A stretch of 64,000 nt of DNA from CAZSSH01 sp964609825 (GCA_964609825.1 CAZSSH010000004.1:372001-436000), one strand, 5' to 3'. Counted from the stretch's first letter, positions 42,706-52,269 are shown. The notes: a model not told the origin generated them from the letters alone. Made by a program: numbers and translations.

Positions 42706-44898
42706 ATGCGTAAAAGCAATGATCAAATCATGGGATACTGGCTCAACGAGCCGGCGATCCTCAATCCCCAACTCATGGTTGACGCGATCGCGGACCTGGC
42801 CGGATGCGGCTATGACATTATCCGGGTCATGCTCCGCAACACCAATTATCATCATCGTCACCCGGCGGTGGTCAACGCAATGAAAATCGCGGCGGAGGCG
42901 GCCCACCGGCACGGTCTTAAAATTGTCTATGACGCCGAGCCACACCGTCTGGCGACACAGGATATGGGGGCCGAGTTTCCCGACGCCGTGGCCTCAAGGC
43001 TGGTCATGGCGAGTGCGGAGCTGGTCAACGGCGAATTTTGTCTGCATGTCGCTTGTGACGATTTTTATGCGGATATGCCGATATTTAAGCAAGTGGAGGC
43101 GGCTTTTGTCATTGACGGCAAGACGGCGTTCAAAATCGATGATTTTGCGTATGATCTTACTTGGGAAGTGACAACGCTTGATGACGGACATACCCGGCAG
43201 CGTCAGGATTATCTCGATCACACTAAATTTAAAATGAGCCGTCATTTGCAATTGAGCGGCCGATTAAACGACTTTTCGCACGGCAAACTGGTGATTTACT
43301 GCAATTGTCTGGACGTCGGACTTGCCGATTTCGCCGCCGCCGGGTTTCAGGAGTATTACCGGCAGCTGGCCGATTGTTTTCGGGAGGTCGCACTGGACGG
43401 GGTTTGTTGGGATGAGCCGGGAGTCGGCGGCAACTGGCGCAACTATCGTTACGGTGATGCCTTTGCCGAATATTTCAAACAGCGTTGCGGCTACCGGCTG
43501 AGTGACCGCCTTTATCTCTTGGACTTGCCGGAGCTCTCTTCGGAATCGGTCAAGGTGCGCATCGATTATTATGACACGTTAAACGAGAGTTTGTTTGCTG
43601 CGCAGCAAAGCTTTATCGCCGCCGCCCGCCAAATATTCGGAGCGGATTTGCTGCTGGGGACGCACCATACCTGGCAGGGGGAGGGCGGCTCCAACGATTA
43701 TCGGGCCGGGGCGGTGGATTATTTCAGACTCTCCGACAATATGGATGCCGGGTATACCGACTGCTGCTGGTGGGATCAAAATTCTGTGGCGTACAGCTAT
43801 CTCCTTTGCTCGTCGCTGGCGCGGCTGACCGGCTCCGGCGTGGCCGAGTGCAATACATGGCACTGGAAGCCGACCCGGGCGTCGGTGGCTTACAACGGTC
43901 GTCTGATGACGCTCATGAATATCAACTGGTTTAATATCTGGTACGGCCAAAACTCCGATACTTGCATGTACCCGGCGCATTACACCTGGGACGCAACGGT
44001 CAAGGCGATGCAGCAGCATAAAGAGCTGCAAGCTTTGCTCGCCGATGCCCGTCCGGCGGCGGACATCGCCGTGCTGCATGACTGGCGGAGTGTGGCGGCG
44101 GCCAACAACGAGAGTTTTGCCGACTTGCACAAGGCCTTTTGCCTCAATTTGTCGGGGTTGGCGGTCGATGGCAATCTGGCGTTTGATTTCATTGATGAGC
44201 GGCTGCTGGCGCAAAGTTCGGTCAACGACGGCAAATTGTGCTGCCGTCTCGGTGAATACCGGATTTTGGTGTTGCCGTTTGCGGTATATTTTACCGTCGA
44301 CTCGTATCAAAAGGTCAAAGAATTCATCGCCGGCGGTGGCAAGGTGATTTTTTGCGGGCCGCCGCCGCAAATGCTGGCGGACGCAAACGATTTGACCGGT
44401 GAATTTGCCCGGATGATGGGCATGGAGGCGATTGCATTTGCGCAATATCAGTTATGGTTTCGCAGCCGCACGACCAAAATGCCGCAGGGCCGCCCCGATG
44501 CGTTTGATGTGGTGTACCACATCCGGCCGACGACCGGAGCGCTGTTGTTATCGGTTGAGGGCGAGCCCGCCGGGATCCGAAGTCCAGAGTTTGATTGCGT
44601 TTATTTCTCCGGTTACGAGCCCTCCGGCGCGGTTTTTGGGCAATTGCAAGAGTGGCAAAAGAGCGATGTCGAGTGTCACAGCGACTCGGTTATGTTTCGC
44701 GAGTACCGCCGCCGGGACTGCCGCCTTTTGGCTGTGATTGCCCGCGATGGCAAAGCTATGCGCGGATTGTTGCACTGGCATGACCGCTGTTTGATGTTGA
44801 CCGGCGGGACTGCCGCCGTCCTGGAGTGGCGGCAAAATCAGCCGTGCTTGCTCGGCGGCGATCTCGATTATCATTGTTGTCAAATTGCCGAGGCATGA
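42706..44898 (+). CDS. Putative glycoside hydrolase with GATase-like domain (module D)
   Basis: This 730-residue protein has no signal peptide. The N-terminal half has TIM-barrel-like segments (YWLNEPAILNPQLMVDAIAD, VALDGVCWDEPGVGG, LLLGTHHTWQGEGG, GVAECNTWHWKPTR). E or D residues in CWDEPG and VAECNTWHW are candidate catalytic acids. From about residue 445 a Rossmann-like region (AADIAVLHDWRSV, ILVLPFAVYFTVDSYQKVKE, GGGKVIFCGPPP) resembles the beta-galactosidase trimerisation or glutamine-amidotransferase-like domain found in GH42 and GH106 enzymes. Exact family is uncertain. A cytoplasmic exo-glycosidase acting on imported oligosaccharides is the best guess. Confidence 0.65.
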   Translation: MRKSNDQIMGYWLNEPAILNPQLMVDAIADLAGCGYDIIRVMLRNTNYHHRHPAVVNAMKIAAEAAHRHGLKIVYDAEPHRLATQDMGAEFPDAVASRLVMASAELVNGEFCLHVACDDFYADMPIFKQVEAAFVIDGKTAFKIDDFAYDLTWEVTTLDDGHTRQRQDYLDHTKFKMSRHLQLSGRLNDFSHGKLVIYCNCLDVGLADFAAAGFQEYYRQLADCFREVALDGVCWDEPGVGGNWRNYRYGDAFAEYFKQRCGYRLSDRLYLLDLPELSSESVKVRIDYYDTLNESLFAAQQSFIAAARQIFGADLLLGTHHTWQGEGGSNDYRAGAVDYFRLSDNMDAGYTDCCWWDQNSVAYSYLLCSSLARLTGSGVAECNTWHWKPTRASVAYNGRLMTLMNINWFNIWYGQNSDTCMYPAHYTWDATVKAMQQHKELQALLADARPAADIAVLHDWRSVAAANNESFADLHKAFCLNLSGLAVDGNLAFDFIDERLLAQSSVNDGKLCCRLGEYRILVLPFAVYFTVDSYQKVKEFIAGGGKVIFCGPPPQMLADANDLTGEFARMMGMEAIAFAQYQLWFRSRTTKMPQGRPDAFDVVYHIRPTTGALLLSVEGEPAGIRSPEFDCVYFSGYEPSGAVFGQLQEWQKSDVECHSDSVMFREYRRRDCRLLAVIARDGKAMRGLLHWHDRCLMLTGGTAAVLEWRQNQPCLLGGDLDYHCCQIAEA

Positions 44899-44952
44899 CA
44901 CGCCCCCCAAGCATTGTTATCATGTAATTACTTTTGAAGCAGGTTGAGAAAG

Positions 44953-45990
44953 ATGGATTTGCCGAATAATAATATAATCTGGCAAACGGTCCGGCCGTCG
45001 GCCGTGGAGGGCCGGGGTTGGAAAACAACGGCGGCTCCGTTTGACCGTTTGCCGGTAAAAATCAAAGAACAGCTTCCGGATGTATGGAGTAACTCGCACT
45101 CATCGACCGGCATGTGCGTATTTTTCAATACCGACTCTGCTTTGCTTGATGTCCGGTGGGAGCTTGGCAAGGAGCAGTTGGGGGAGCCCAATTTCAACGT
45201 TTGCTCCCATAGCGGGGTCGATCTTTATATCTATGACGAAGCGGCGAAGCGCTGGCGCTGGGCTGCTGCGCCTCCTCATCATGCCATCAAGGACCGGCAC
45301 CCGCAAGTTGAGCTGCTTGGCAATCTTTGCCGAAAAATGCGGCGTTGCCGACTTTATTTGCCGATGCGTAACGAGCTGTTGAAATTGGCGGTCGGCGTGG
45401 ATTCTGGTGCTCAATTTGAGTTGATCCCGCCCCGACTGACGCCTCCGTTGGTTTATTACGGTACCAGCATTATTCACGGTGCTTTTGCCTCCCGCTCCGG
45501 GTTGGGGACAGCGCAGATTTTGGCTCGCAATCTGGATATGCCGCTCATTAATTTGGGTTTTTCGGGTGCCGCCCGTTTGGAGAAAGAGATGGCGGCGCTG
45601 TTGGCCGAGCTCGATGCCGGGATTTTTATCATTGACCCTTACCACAACCTTACGCCGGAAATGATTGGCCGCAATACGGAGTTGTTTATCGACACTCTTT
45701 GTGCGGCCCGTCCGGATACGCCGGTCTTTATGCTGGGAGCCCCGCCGCATTTGCACGCATGGCTGTACCCGGAAATGAAAAAAAATGAGGATCAAAAGAC
45801 CGCTTTGTATGGGAAAATTTGTCGGCGGATGATGAAAAAATATTCCAATTTGTGTTATCTCAAAGGCGAGTCGTTTTACGGCGGCGATGACGTTTCCGTA
45901 GACGGGGTGCATCCCAATGATGAGGCATTCGGCAACATGGCGGCCATTTTGACCAAAGTTTTGACAAAATATCGTTGTTTTAAGAATTAA
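44953..45990 (+). CDS. SGNH/GDSL-type hydrolase (putative carbohydrate esterase, module D)
   Basis: This 345-residue protein starts at ATG 44953. An N-terminal beta domain (about 1-150, VFFNTDSALLDVRWELG) precedes the SGNH hydrolase. Block I is YYGTSIIHGAFASRSG with the nucleophile Ser, block II has the conserved Gly in INLGFSGAARLE, block III the Asn in DPYHNLTPE, and block V is VDGVHPND with Asp and His. This two-domain layout matches cytosolic or periplasmic acetyl-xylan-type esterases. No signal peptide is seen. It probably deacylates oligosaccharides processed by its operon neighbours. Confidence 0.88.
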   Translation: MDLPNNNIIWQTVRPSAVEGRGWKTTAAPFDRLPVKIKEQLPDVWSNSHSSTGMCVFFNTDSALLDVRWELGKEQLGEPNFNVCSHSGVDLYIYDEAAKRWRWAAAPPHHAIKDRHPQVELLGNLCRKMRRCRLYLPMRNELLKLAVGVDSGAQFELIPPRLTPPLVYYGTSIIHGAFASRSGLGTAQILARNLDMPLINLGFSGAARLEKEMAALLAELDAGIFIIDPYHNLTPEMIGRNTELFIDTLCAARPDTPVFMLGAPPHLHAWLYPEMKKNEDQKTALYGKICRRMMKKYSNLCYLKGESFYGGDDVSVDGVHPNDEAFGNMAAILTKVLTKYRCFKN

Positions 45991-46028
45991 ATCCCCCCAA
46001 TATACGCATTGTTTAAAAAAGGAAAAAT

Positions 46029-48455
46029 ATGACTCTCTCCATCGCATCTGAGCCCAGAATCCCGCCGGATGAGCTAAATCAATATCTGACGACATTGCCC
46101 GTCGCTCTGCGTCAGGCGATTGCGCTGTCCGGCAAAAATGTAACGTTTGAGAATTTGCCCATTGAGGAGTGGGCGGGGCCGGCGTATGCCGTGGCGGCGC
46201 TGTTTGACCCCTATGTGTTGGCCGCCGGCTTGCCGCCGGTCAAAGTCGTTTTGGAAACTGACCAAGGCGAAAAACGCGCTTCGCGCAAAGAGTGCATCCG
46301 CTTCCGCTCGCGGGGCGGGCGCAATGCCGTTTACCGGCTGCCGATGATTTGGGGCGGAGTGGATTTTCATCTTTTACCGGCGTCGGCGGAGTGGCGGCAA
46401 ATTGCCTTGGTGGGCGAATTTGCGGGGTGTCTCGTCCGGCCCGGCGAGGCGGTGTTTGCATTTCATCCGTTGCGGGTGATTCACCGGTATCTCAATATGG
46501 CCGAGCCGGGGGCGACGTGGGATTTTACCGATCTCTTGATCCATGCCGTGCTTGCGGCGGGGGGATGCGACCGGGAGTTGGACGATGATGATTTGCGGCG
46601 CGATTTTCACGCCTTCGGGATTAATCTCGTGTTGTTGCTGCAATTTGGGCTTTGCGTCCAAAAAGAAATTGACACTGCCAATTTGCCGTCGCTTTTGATG
46701 ACGGCGGCGGCGCATTACCGTGCCGGGGACAAGACCATGGCGCGGCAAAGCCTCGGCGAGGCGTTTGCCTGTTTGACGGCGGAGGTGCGGCGTTTGGAGA
46801 AGCGGCCGGTTTATTTTATGAATTTGCCGCACGGCGGAATTCAGTTTGCCAATGAAGGGTTTGCCGAATTTGATTCCCCGGAGGAAGCGGCGCGGGTGCT
46901 TAATCTTTATCTTGACTGGCTTGACAAGTACGACTACCATTTTGCCCCCGACATCGGGGCGGGGACCTTGGCCGAGTTTGCCAAAACCAATCCCTTGACC
47001 ATCGCCCGGCTGCGGCAAAAGGTCGCCGACCAAACCGTCGAAATGGTGAACGGGAGCTACAGCCAGCCTTACGGCCACTTATTCGGCGAGTGGGACAACC
47101 GCAAACAATTTGAGCGCGGGCAAGAGGTGTTAACGAAGTTGTTCGGCCGCCCGGCGGAGACTTATGCCTCGCAGGAAATTTCGTTGCACCCCAAGCTCCC
47201 GGATATTTTGGCGGACAACGGTTTTCGTTACGCATTGCACCGCTCGCAAAATCTCGGGCTTGGGCCGGTGGACCCGACGCCGCTGATCTCCTGGACGGGG
47301 CCGGACGGCAAGAGTGTCCGCGCGTTGCCGTCGCACCCGTTGCGCTCCGACCGGCGCGGCGGTGAAATCTACCGCCACTTGGGGGTACTGCTGGCCAGCC
47401 AGCGCAACGGCGACCTTCCGTTCATCGCCTTTACCAATTTTATCGACCAAAGTTTCATCGACATTTATCATGAGGAGGTCGTAAGGGGAAACGCTTATGC
47501 TCAAGTTTGGGGCAAATTTGTCACCCCTGCTGAATTTTTTGCGGCAACGGCGGCACTGGACGCTCCGGCCAAGCGTTATCGTTTGGATGATTACCATTAT
47601 GCCTTGGGCTTCGGCAAGGGCGGTGGTTTCCACGGTCACCAGACCGGCGGCTTGTCGACCAAGCATGTCTTTTTGGCCGCGGAGGCCCGGCAGTTGCAAC
47701 AACAAAACGCCACAGGTGAGGCATTGGACGCCTTTTTAAACCGCGAGGCGCATGACTGCTATATCGTGCCATACTTTGCCACCGGCTCCTTTATGGAGGG
47801 GGGCTTGACCGATTACACCGGCCCGCGTTATCTCTTTGCCAATGACGGTCCGCGCGGCATCGATCGCTTTGTCTGCGACGCGGCGGGGTACCCCCGGCAA
47901 TGCGCCGATGCGCCGCGAGCGTCTCCGCAGGCGGCGGCGTGGGACGGCAACGTCCTGCATTCGGGCGGACGGACGGTTGTCATCGATCCGGTGACGGGCG
48001 CGGTCAACCAAAGATTCGGTCGATTGCTGACCAATGATGCCGGTTTTGCGGCGGAGCAAGCCGAGTTTACCGGTGATCAATTGATTTTGACCGGGAATAT
48101 TGCCTCCTTTGGCAGAGTGCGGCTCAGTTATTTTATCGCCGACGGTGTGCTTTATGCGGTCATTGCGCGCCTTGACGATCAGCGCAAGTGGGATATGAGC
48201 TTTGTGGAGTGGAGTGACGCTGTGTATTTGCGCCACGTTAAGACGCCGGAGGAGCCGGTCATCCGGACGGTTTGCTCGGTGAGTCAGCCGACAGAGCTTG
48301 AATTGTTTCACTCGCTTGACACTTTGACCATCGGCCAACACTGGTTGTATCACGGCGGCAATATCTTTTTTCGTCAGTCCGGGGATCATCTTGACAACCG
48401 CCTCTGGTGCTACGGTGAATTTTGCCGGAGCTTTTGGTGGGGGCTCAAGCTTTAG
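46029..48455 (+). CDS. GH38-like glycoside hydrolase (module D)
   Basis: This 808-residue protein has no signal peptide. The first 260 residues are a beta/alpha domain. From about residue 265 comes a seven-stranded-barrel catalytic domain of the alpha-mannosidase/GH57 type: RPVYFMNLPHGGIQFANEGF, HFAPDIGAGTLAEFAK, VEMVNGSYSQPYGHLFGEWD and ETYASQEISLHPKLPDILAD. The C-terminal beta domain ends FCRSFWWGLKL. It may hydrolyse alpha-mannosides or related sugars, but the canonical GH38 nucleophile motif is not obvious, so specificity is open. It is last in the operon; its 3' end overlaps the convergent AraC gene by 11 bp. Confidence 0.72.
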   Translation: MTLSIASEPRIPPDELNQYLTTLPVALRQAIALSGKNVTFENLPIEEWAGPAYAVAALFDPYVLAAGLPPVKVVLETDQGEKRASRKECIRFRSRGGRNAVYRLPMIWGGVDFHLLPASAEWRQIALVGEFAGCLVRPGEAVFAFHPLRVIHRYLNMAEPGATWDFTDLLIHAVLAAGGCDRELDDDDLRRDFHAFGINLVLLLQFGLCVQKEIDTANLPSLLMTAAAHYRAGDKTMARQSLGEAFACLTAEVRRLEKRPVYFMNLPHGGIQFANEGFAEFDSPEEAARVLNLYLDWLDKYDYHFAPDIGAGTLAEFAKTNPLTIARLRQKVADQTVEMVNGSYSQPYGHLFGEWDNRKQFERGQEVLTKLFGRPAETYASQEISLHPKLPDILADNGFRYALHRSQNLGLGPVDPTPLISWTGPDGKSVRALPSHPLRSDRRGGEIYRHLGVLLASQRNGDLPFIAFTNFIDQSFIDIYHEEVVRGNAYAQVWGKFVTPAEFFAATAALDAPAKRYRLDDYHYALGFGKGGGFHGHQTGGLSTKHVFLAAEARQLQQQNATGEALDAFLNREAHDCYIVPYFATGSFMEGGLTDYTGPRYLFANDGPRGIDRFVCDAAGYPRQCADAPRASPQAAAWDGNVLHSGGRTVVIDPVTGAVNQRFGRLLTNDAGFAAEQAEFTGDQLILTGNIASFGRVRLSYFIADGVLYAVIARLDDQRKWDMSFVEWSDAVYLRHVKTPEEPVIRTVCSVSQPTELELFHSLDTLTIGQHWLYHGGNIFFRQSGDHLDNRLWCYGEFCRSFWWGLKL

Positions 48456-49263
48456 GCAATGCGTTTTGCCGGTATTGGCGCGGAGTCATGCCGAAGTGCT
48501 TGCGGAAACGCTTGATCAAGTAACTTGCGTCAATGAGATTGGCCCGGAGGGCGATTTGACTCATATCGAGCGCTTCCGACTCCAGCAGGGCTTTGGCAAA
48601 CTGCAAGCGGGCGTTTTCGCGGTAGGCGCGGGGCGTCATGGCGTAACTTTGGCGAAAGGCGCTGAAAAAAGCCGCATGCGACATGCCGCACTTTTGGGCG
48701 ATTTCGTCCATCGCGAGATTATTGTCGATGTTGCTTAAAAGTTTGGCCGCGAGCGTCAGCCGCCGGTCCTCCGCCTGATGGTGGGTGAGCTCAAAAGTGC
48801 GGTTGCCGCGTAACATAATGTTGGCAAGTAAATTATCGGCGAGCAAATGCCAGTTGCCGGCGCACTCATAAGCAAGGCGGACAGCCTCCGCGAAATTACG
48901 ACGGGCGGTGCGAAATTCGCCCGGTGCAAGCTCGATCCGGTAAACGCCGGGAGCCGCTTCCGGCCAGTGAATCGTCAGCGGCGGGGGAAACATCGCCCAA
49001 AAGGCATCCAGTTGACCGGTTTGCCGGAAATGGCGGCATTCGACCGGAGTCAGCAAATAAAAGACATCCGGCGCAAGCTCGGCGGCGATTTTGCCGTTTC
49101 GGACCCGGCAGCGCCCCCGATTGACCAAAATCAAATTATACCACTCCGGGCGCAATCCCTTCCACGCACTTTCATTCTCCTGATAAAGACTGCGTCCGGC
49201 GATCAGCCCCAATTGGCGGTCGGGACTCACGATGTGATTGCCGGTTTTATACGAAGTGACCAT
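48445..49263 (-). CDS. AraC-family transcriptional regulator
   Basis: This 272-residue protein has an N-terminal cupin-like sensor (about 10-150, YNLILVNRGRCRVRNGKIAA, LAPDVFYLLTP). The C-terminal AraC domain has HTH1 LAMDEIAQKCGMSHAAFFSA with FRQSYAMTPRAYRENARLQF and HTH2 MSQIALRANLIDASYLIKRF, ending KHFGMTPRQYRQ. It is divergent from the WbsX/GH99-like gene, which is the most likely target. The ATG lies only a few bases after a TATAAT-like sequence, so the mRNA may be leaderless. Sensors of this type often bind mono- or disaccharides. Confidence 0.93.
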   Translation of the reverse strand: MVTSYKTGNHIVSPDRQLGLIAGRSLYQENESAWKGLRPEWYNLILVNRGRCRVRNGKIAAELAPDVFYLLTPVECRHFRQTGQLDAFWAMFPPPLTIHWPEAAPGVYRIELAPGEFRTARRNFAEAVRLAYECAGNWHLLADNLLANIMLRGNRTFELTHHQAEDRRLTLAAKLLSNIDNNLAMDEIAQKCGMSHAAFFSAFRQSYAMTPRAYRENARLQFAKALLESEALDMSQIALRANLIDASYLIKRFRKHFGMTPRQYRQNALPKA

Positions 49264-49282
49264 TTTATTATATGATTTGACT

Positions 49283-49310
49283 TTGAATTTTATTGATATT
49301 GATATATAAT
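49283..49310 (+). promoter_or_regulatory. Promoter of the WbsX/GH99-like gene
   Basis: TTGAAT (49283-49288), 16 bp, TATAAT (49305-49310), about 40 bp before the gene, inside the AT-rich divergent spacer shared with the AraC gene. Confidence 0.65.
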
Positions 49311-49350
49311 AATACCAAAATAAAAAAATGCAAATTATTTTGGAGGATTC

Positions 49351-50481
49351 ATGATGTCAAAATCTTCGCCTTTGGTGGGGTGCTATTATTTTCCCAATTA
49401 TCATATTACCGATGCGCGTAATCAGGCCTTTCACGGGTCCGGCTGGAGCGAGTGGGAGCTCGTTAAAAAGGCAATCCCGCGCTTTGCCGGACACAGACAA
49501 CCCAAAATTCCCGTCTGGGGTTACCAAAACGAGGCCGAGCCGGCGGTGATGGCGCAAAAAATCGCGGCGGCCGCCGACCATGGGATCGATTATTTTATTT
49601 TTGACTATTATTATTACAACGACGGGCCGTTTTTGGAGAATTGTCTCAACGACGGGTTTTTAACAGCGGCCAACGTTGACCGGATCAAGTTTGCCCTGAT
49701 GTGGGCCAATCACGACTGGCTGGACATCCACCCCTGCGGCCGGGTGCCGCGACCGCTTTTGTACCCGGGGAGAGTGACGCCGGAAACCTTTGACATTTTG
49801 TGCAGTCGGGTGATCGAAAAATATTTCCGCCACCCGTCCTATTTGCGGATTGAGGGCGGACTTTATTTCTCGATTTACCATTTGGAGGAGTTGATCCATA
49901 GCTTCGGGTCGCTGGCGGCGGCGCGGCGGGGGCTCGACCGTTTCCGCGAACTGGTGGCGGCGGCCAATTTGGGCAAGCTCCACCTTAATGCCGTTTTTTG
50001 GGGGGAACCGGTGCTCCCCTGTGACGGCAAAATGCAAAATCAAAGTGAAATCATTGCCGCCCTTGGCTTTGACTCGGTGACGAGTTACGTCTGGGTGCAC
50101 CATGTCGCACTGCCTCCCCAAAATGAGATCGATTATCAAACGGTCTGTGACTCCTATTTTAAGCACTGGGACAAGACGGTCGGCGAGTTTGCAATCCCCT
50201 ATTACCCCAATGTCACCGTCGGCTGGGACTCGTCGCCGCGGACGCTCCCGAGCGACGTCTGGTCGCCCGACGCCGGTTACCCCTACACGGCGACCATCGC
50301 CAATAATACGCCCGAAAATTTTGAAGCGGCTTTGCTTCGCTGTAAGCAAAAAATGACGGAGCTCGGTATTGCCACGTTGAATATCAATTGCTGGAATGAG
50401 TGGACCGAGGGCAGCATGTTGGAACCCGAGGCGGAGCACGGTTACGGGTATTTGCAGGCAGTTAAGAAGATTTTTGGCTGA
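49351..50481 (+). CDS. WbsX/GH99-like domain protein
   Basis: This 376-residue protein has no signal peptide. WbsX-family hallmarks are clear: GCYYFPNYHI at the N-terminus, GSGWSEWELVKKA, HGIDYFIFDYYYYN and the C-terminal CWNEWTEGSMLEPE, whose Glu residues are those of GH99-type endo-alpha-mannosidase folds. WbsX-like proteins occur in O-antigen clusters and in glycan-degradation loci. Here the neighbouring divergent AraC regulator and hydrolase context favour a glycosidase. TGGAGG precedes the start; ATG 49354 is equivalent. Confidence 0.85.
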   Translation: MMSKSSPLVGCYYFPNYHITDARNQAFHGSGWSEWELVKKAIPRFAGHRQPKIPVWGYQNEAEPAVMAQKIAAAADHGIDYFIFDYYYYNDGPFLENCLNDGFLTAANVDRIKFALMWANHDWLDIHPCGRVPRPLLYPGRVTPETFDILCSRVIEKYFRHPSYLRIEGGLYFSIYHLEELIHSFGSLAAARRGLDRFRELVAAANLGKLHLNAVFWGEPVLPCDGKMQNQSEIIAALGFDSVTSYVWVHHVALPPQNEIDYQTVCDSYFKHWDKTVGEFAIPYYPNVTVGWDSSPRTLPSDVWSPDAGYPYTATIANNTPENFEAALLRCKQKMTELGIATLNINCWNEWTEGSMLEPEAEHGYGYLQAVKKIFG

Positions 50482-50498
50482 AATTTTACAATCGCATC

Positions 50499-50526
50499 TT
50501 GACAAAAGTTTTTTTTGCGCTATAAT
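50499..50526 (+). promoter_or_regulatory. Consensus sigma-70 promoter of the module E operon
   Basis: TTGACA (50499-50504), 16 bp, TATAAT (50521-50526), 38 bp before the GntR start. Confidence 0.88.
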
Positions 50527-50550
50527 ATTGTTAGACAAATAAACAATATT
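50524..50550. promoter_or_regulatory. Inverted repeat AATATTGTT-N9-AACAATATT: candidate GntR (FCD) operator
   Basis: A perfect 9-bp inverted repeat with 9-bp spacer begins inside the -10 box and covers the start site, which is ideal for autorepression by the downstream FCD regulator. Confidence 0.7.
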
Positions 50551-50564
50551 TATCGGACAATAAA

Positions 50565-51206
50565 ATGAAACAGACCAATTTACTGGATCGCTTTGAGACA
50601 TATTTGGCGGAAAACAACTTCCGGGCCGGGGATAAGCTCCCCTCCGAGATGGAGTTGGCCGAGTATTTTGAGACTTCGCGCGGCACCATCCGCGAGATCA
50701 TTATTCACCTGACCTTGTTGGGGGTTTTGGCCCGCCAGTCCAAAGTGGGGACGGTGATTGCCGCCCCCGAGGCCGAGACCATCGGCCGGTCGCTGGCGAT
50801 GCAGCTGCGCTTTTTGGGCTCCGGACGCGAGGAGCTCAAGGCGACGCGCCTTTTGCTGGAGAGCGCGGCGGCGCCGGAGATCGTCCGCTGTATGACTCCC
50901 AAGGTGATGGATCAATTGCGGCTGCTGCTGGATGAGATGGCAGAGTCAACCGCGAACCCGGCGCGGGCGGATGAGATTGACTTGGAGTTTCACTTGCAAT
51001 TGTTTGAGGTCACCGGCAACCGGCTGCTGCAAATTTTTTCGCAGGTGTTGAGCTTGCTCTTTAATCCCAAATACCGCTCGGCGTTCCGCACGCCGGAGGC
51101 GATCCAAAAGAGCGTGGCATCGCACCGGGCGATGCTTAATGCAATTGCCGCGCGGGATGAGGCAGCGTTGCGCAAGTTGATTGCCGAACACATCCGGCCC
51201 TTGTGA
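50565..51206 (+). CDS. GntR-family regulator, FadR/FCD subfamily (module E)
   Basis: This 213-residue protein has a winged helix (about 5-70): LDRFETYLAENNFRAGDKLP, SEMELAEYFETSRGTIREII and VGTVIAAPE. The all-helical FCD effector domain (about 85-213) contains LEFHLQLFEVTGNRLLQIFS, with the D/H metal-ligand pattern, and SHRAMLNAIAARDEAAL near the end. FCD regulators commonly sense sugar acids or other carboxylates through a metal. This fits the kinase and aldolase genes downstream. It is the first gene of module E. Confidence 0.93.
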   Translation: MKQTNLLDRFETYLAENNFRAGDKLPSEMELAEYFETSRGTIREIIIHLTLLGVLARQSKVGTVIAAPEAETIGRSLAMQLRFLGSGREELKATRLLLESAAAPEIVRCMTPKVMDQLRLLLDEMAESTANPARADEIDLEFHLQLFEVTGNRLLQIFSQVLSLLFNPKYRSAFRTPEAIQKSVASHRAMLNAIAARDEAALRKLIAEHIRPL

Positions 51207-51207
51207 C

Positions 51208-52269
51208 ATGATGCACCCGCGAAGCAACATTTTTTATTGGAAGTGCGACAATCCGCTCGAACATGAGCAGCAAAAGCGCTTGTATTTAGCCACCAAATAC
51301 GACGACGCGGCGATGTCGGAAACGGCGCAGGCGATTGCCGCCGAGTATTTTAACGGTAAGGCGGACAGCGTCAAGCCTCTGGGAGCGGCGGGCAACCACT
51401 TTGTGTATCTGGCGCAAAAGGGCGGAGTCAAGGTTTTGCTGCGGACCGACGACGGCTTGACCAAAGATGTTTATATGGATGTCGAGAGCGCGGTGATGCA
51501 ACTCGCCGCCGGGGCCGGAGTGCCGGTGCCGCAAGTTTACGGCGGCGACCAGAGTTGTCAAAAATTTCCGGTGCGTTACCAGATTTTGGAGTATGTCAAT
51601 TATCCGGCGTTGTCCGTGCAGACGATCAAAGAGCCGCTGGTGATCGCGGCCGAGTCGGGCGAAATTTTGGCCAAAATGCACTCGGTCAAGACCGCCGGGT
51701 ACGGTTTTTTTGAGTCGGGCGACCGTTTGGTCGGGATCGATCAAAGTTTGCGCGGTTATTTTAACAAGCGTCTCGGGGATCACCTCGGGTATCTCGCCAG
51801 GCATCAATTGATTGCACCGGAGGAAGAAAATGAAATCGTGCGGCTGCTCTCGTGCGGCGTGGAGTTGCTTAAGAAGGTCTCGGGCGTGTTGGTACACCGT
51901 GATTTCGCGTTTTGGAATTTGCTGGGGACGCCGCAAAAAATCCATGCCGTGATCGACTGGGACGATGCGGTGTCGGGCGACCCGGCGGATGATTTCGGGA
52001 TTTTGTGTTGTTTTCACGAGCCCGAATTTATTGAGGCGGCGCTGACAACTTACAGCCGCACTCATTGTGTCGATGATGAGTTTCGCGCCCGGGTGGCGCT
52101 GCATGCGTTGCGCAATATGCTGTGGAAAACGGTGATTCGCCACCGCCTCGGCTACTTTGAGCAGGGAAAATCCTTTTTTCTCAACGGCAATCATGCCGGG
52201 ATGACGCTCAAAGAGTATACGTTATATAAATTGGACGAAGCTTGTAAAACTTTGGAAATGTGTGTATGA
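51208..52269 (+). CDS. APH-fold (choline/aminoglycoside-kinase-like) phosphotransferase (module E)
   Basis: This roughly 353-residue protein starts at ATG 51208, one base after the GntR stop, so translation is coupled. The APH/protein-kinase-like fold shows VLVHRDFAFWNLL (HxDxxxxN catalytic loop) near residue 228 and HAVIDWDDAVSGDPADDFG (metal-binding Asp). A lysine or ATP-loop region is near GNHFVYLAQKGGVKVLLRTD. Such kinases phosphorylate small alcohols, amino sugars or antibiotics. The operon context (sugar-acid-type regulator, aldolase) favours a catabolic sugar kinase, not drug resistance. Confidence 0.85.
   Translation: MMHPRSNIFYWKCDNPLEHEQQKRLYLATKYDDAAMSETAQAIAAEYFNGKADSVKPLGAAGNHFVYLAQKGGVKVLLRTDDGLTKDVYMDVESAVMQLAAGAGVPVPQVYGGDQSCQKFPVRYQILEYVNYPALSVQTIKEPLVIAAESGEILAKMHSVKTAGYGFFESGDRLVGIDQSLRGYFNKRLGDHLGYLARHQLIAPEEENEIVRLLSCGVELLKKVSGVLVHRDFAFWNLLGTPQKIHAVIDWDDAVSGDPADDFGILCCFHEPEFIEAALTTYSRTHCVDDEFRARVALHALRNMLWKTVIRHRLGYFEQGKSFFLNGNHAGMTLKEYTLYKLDEACKTLEMCV

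Noticed and set aside
51208..52269. The APH-fold gene as an aminoglycoside-resistance determinant
   Set aside because: It is embedded in a sugar-catabolic operon with coupled translation and no mobile-element or resistance context; the fold is shared by many metabolic kinases.
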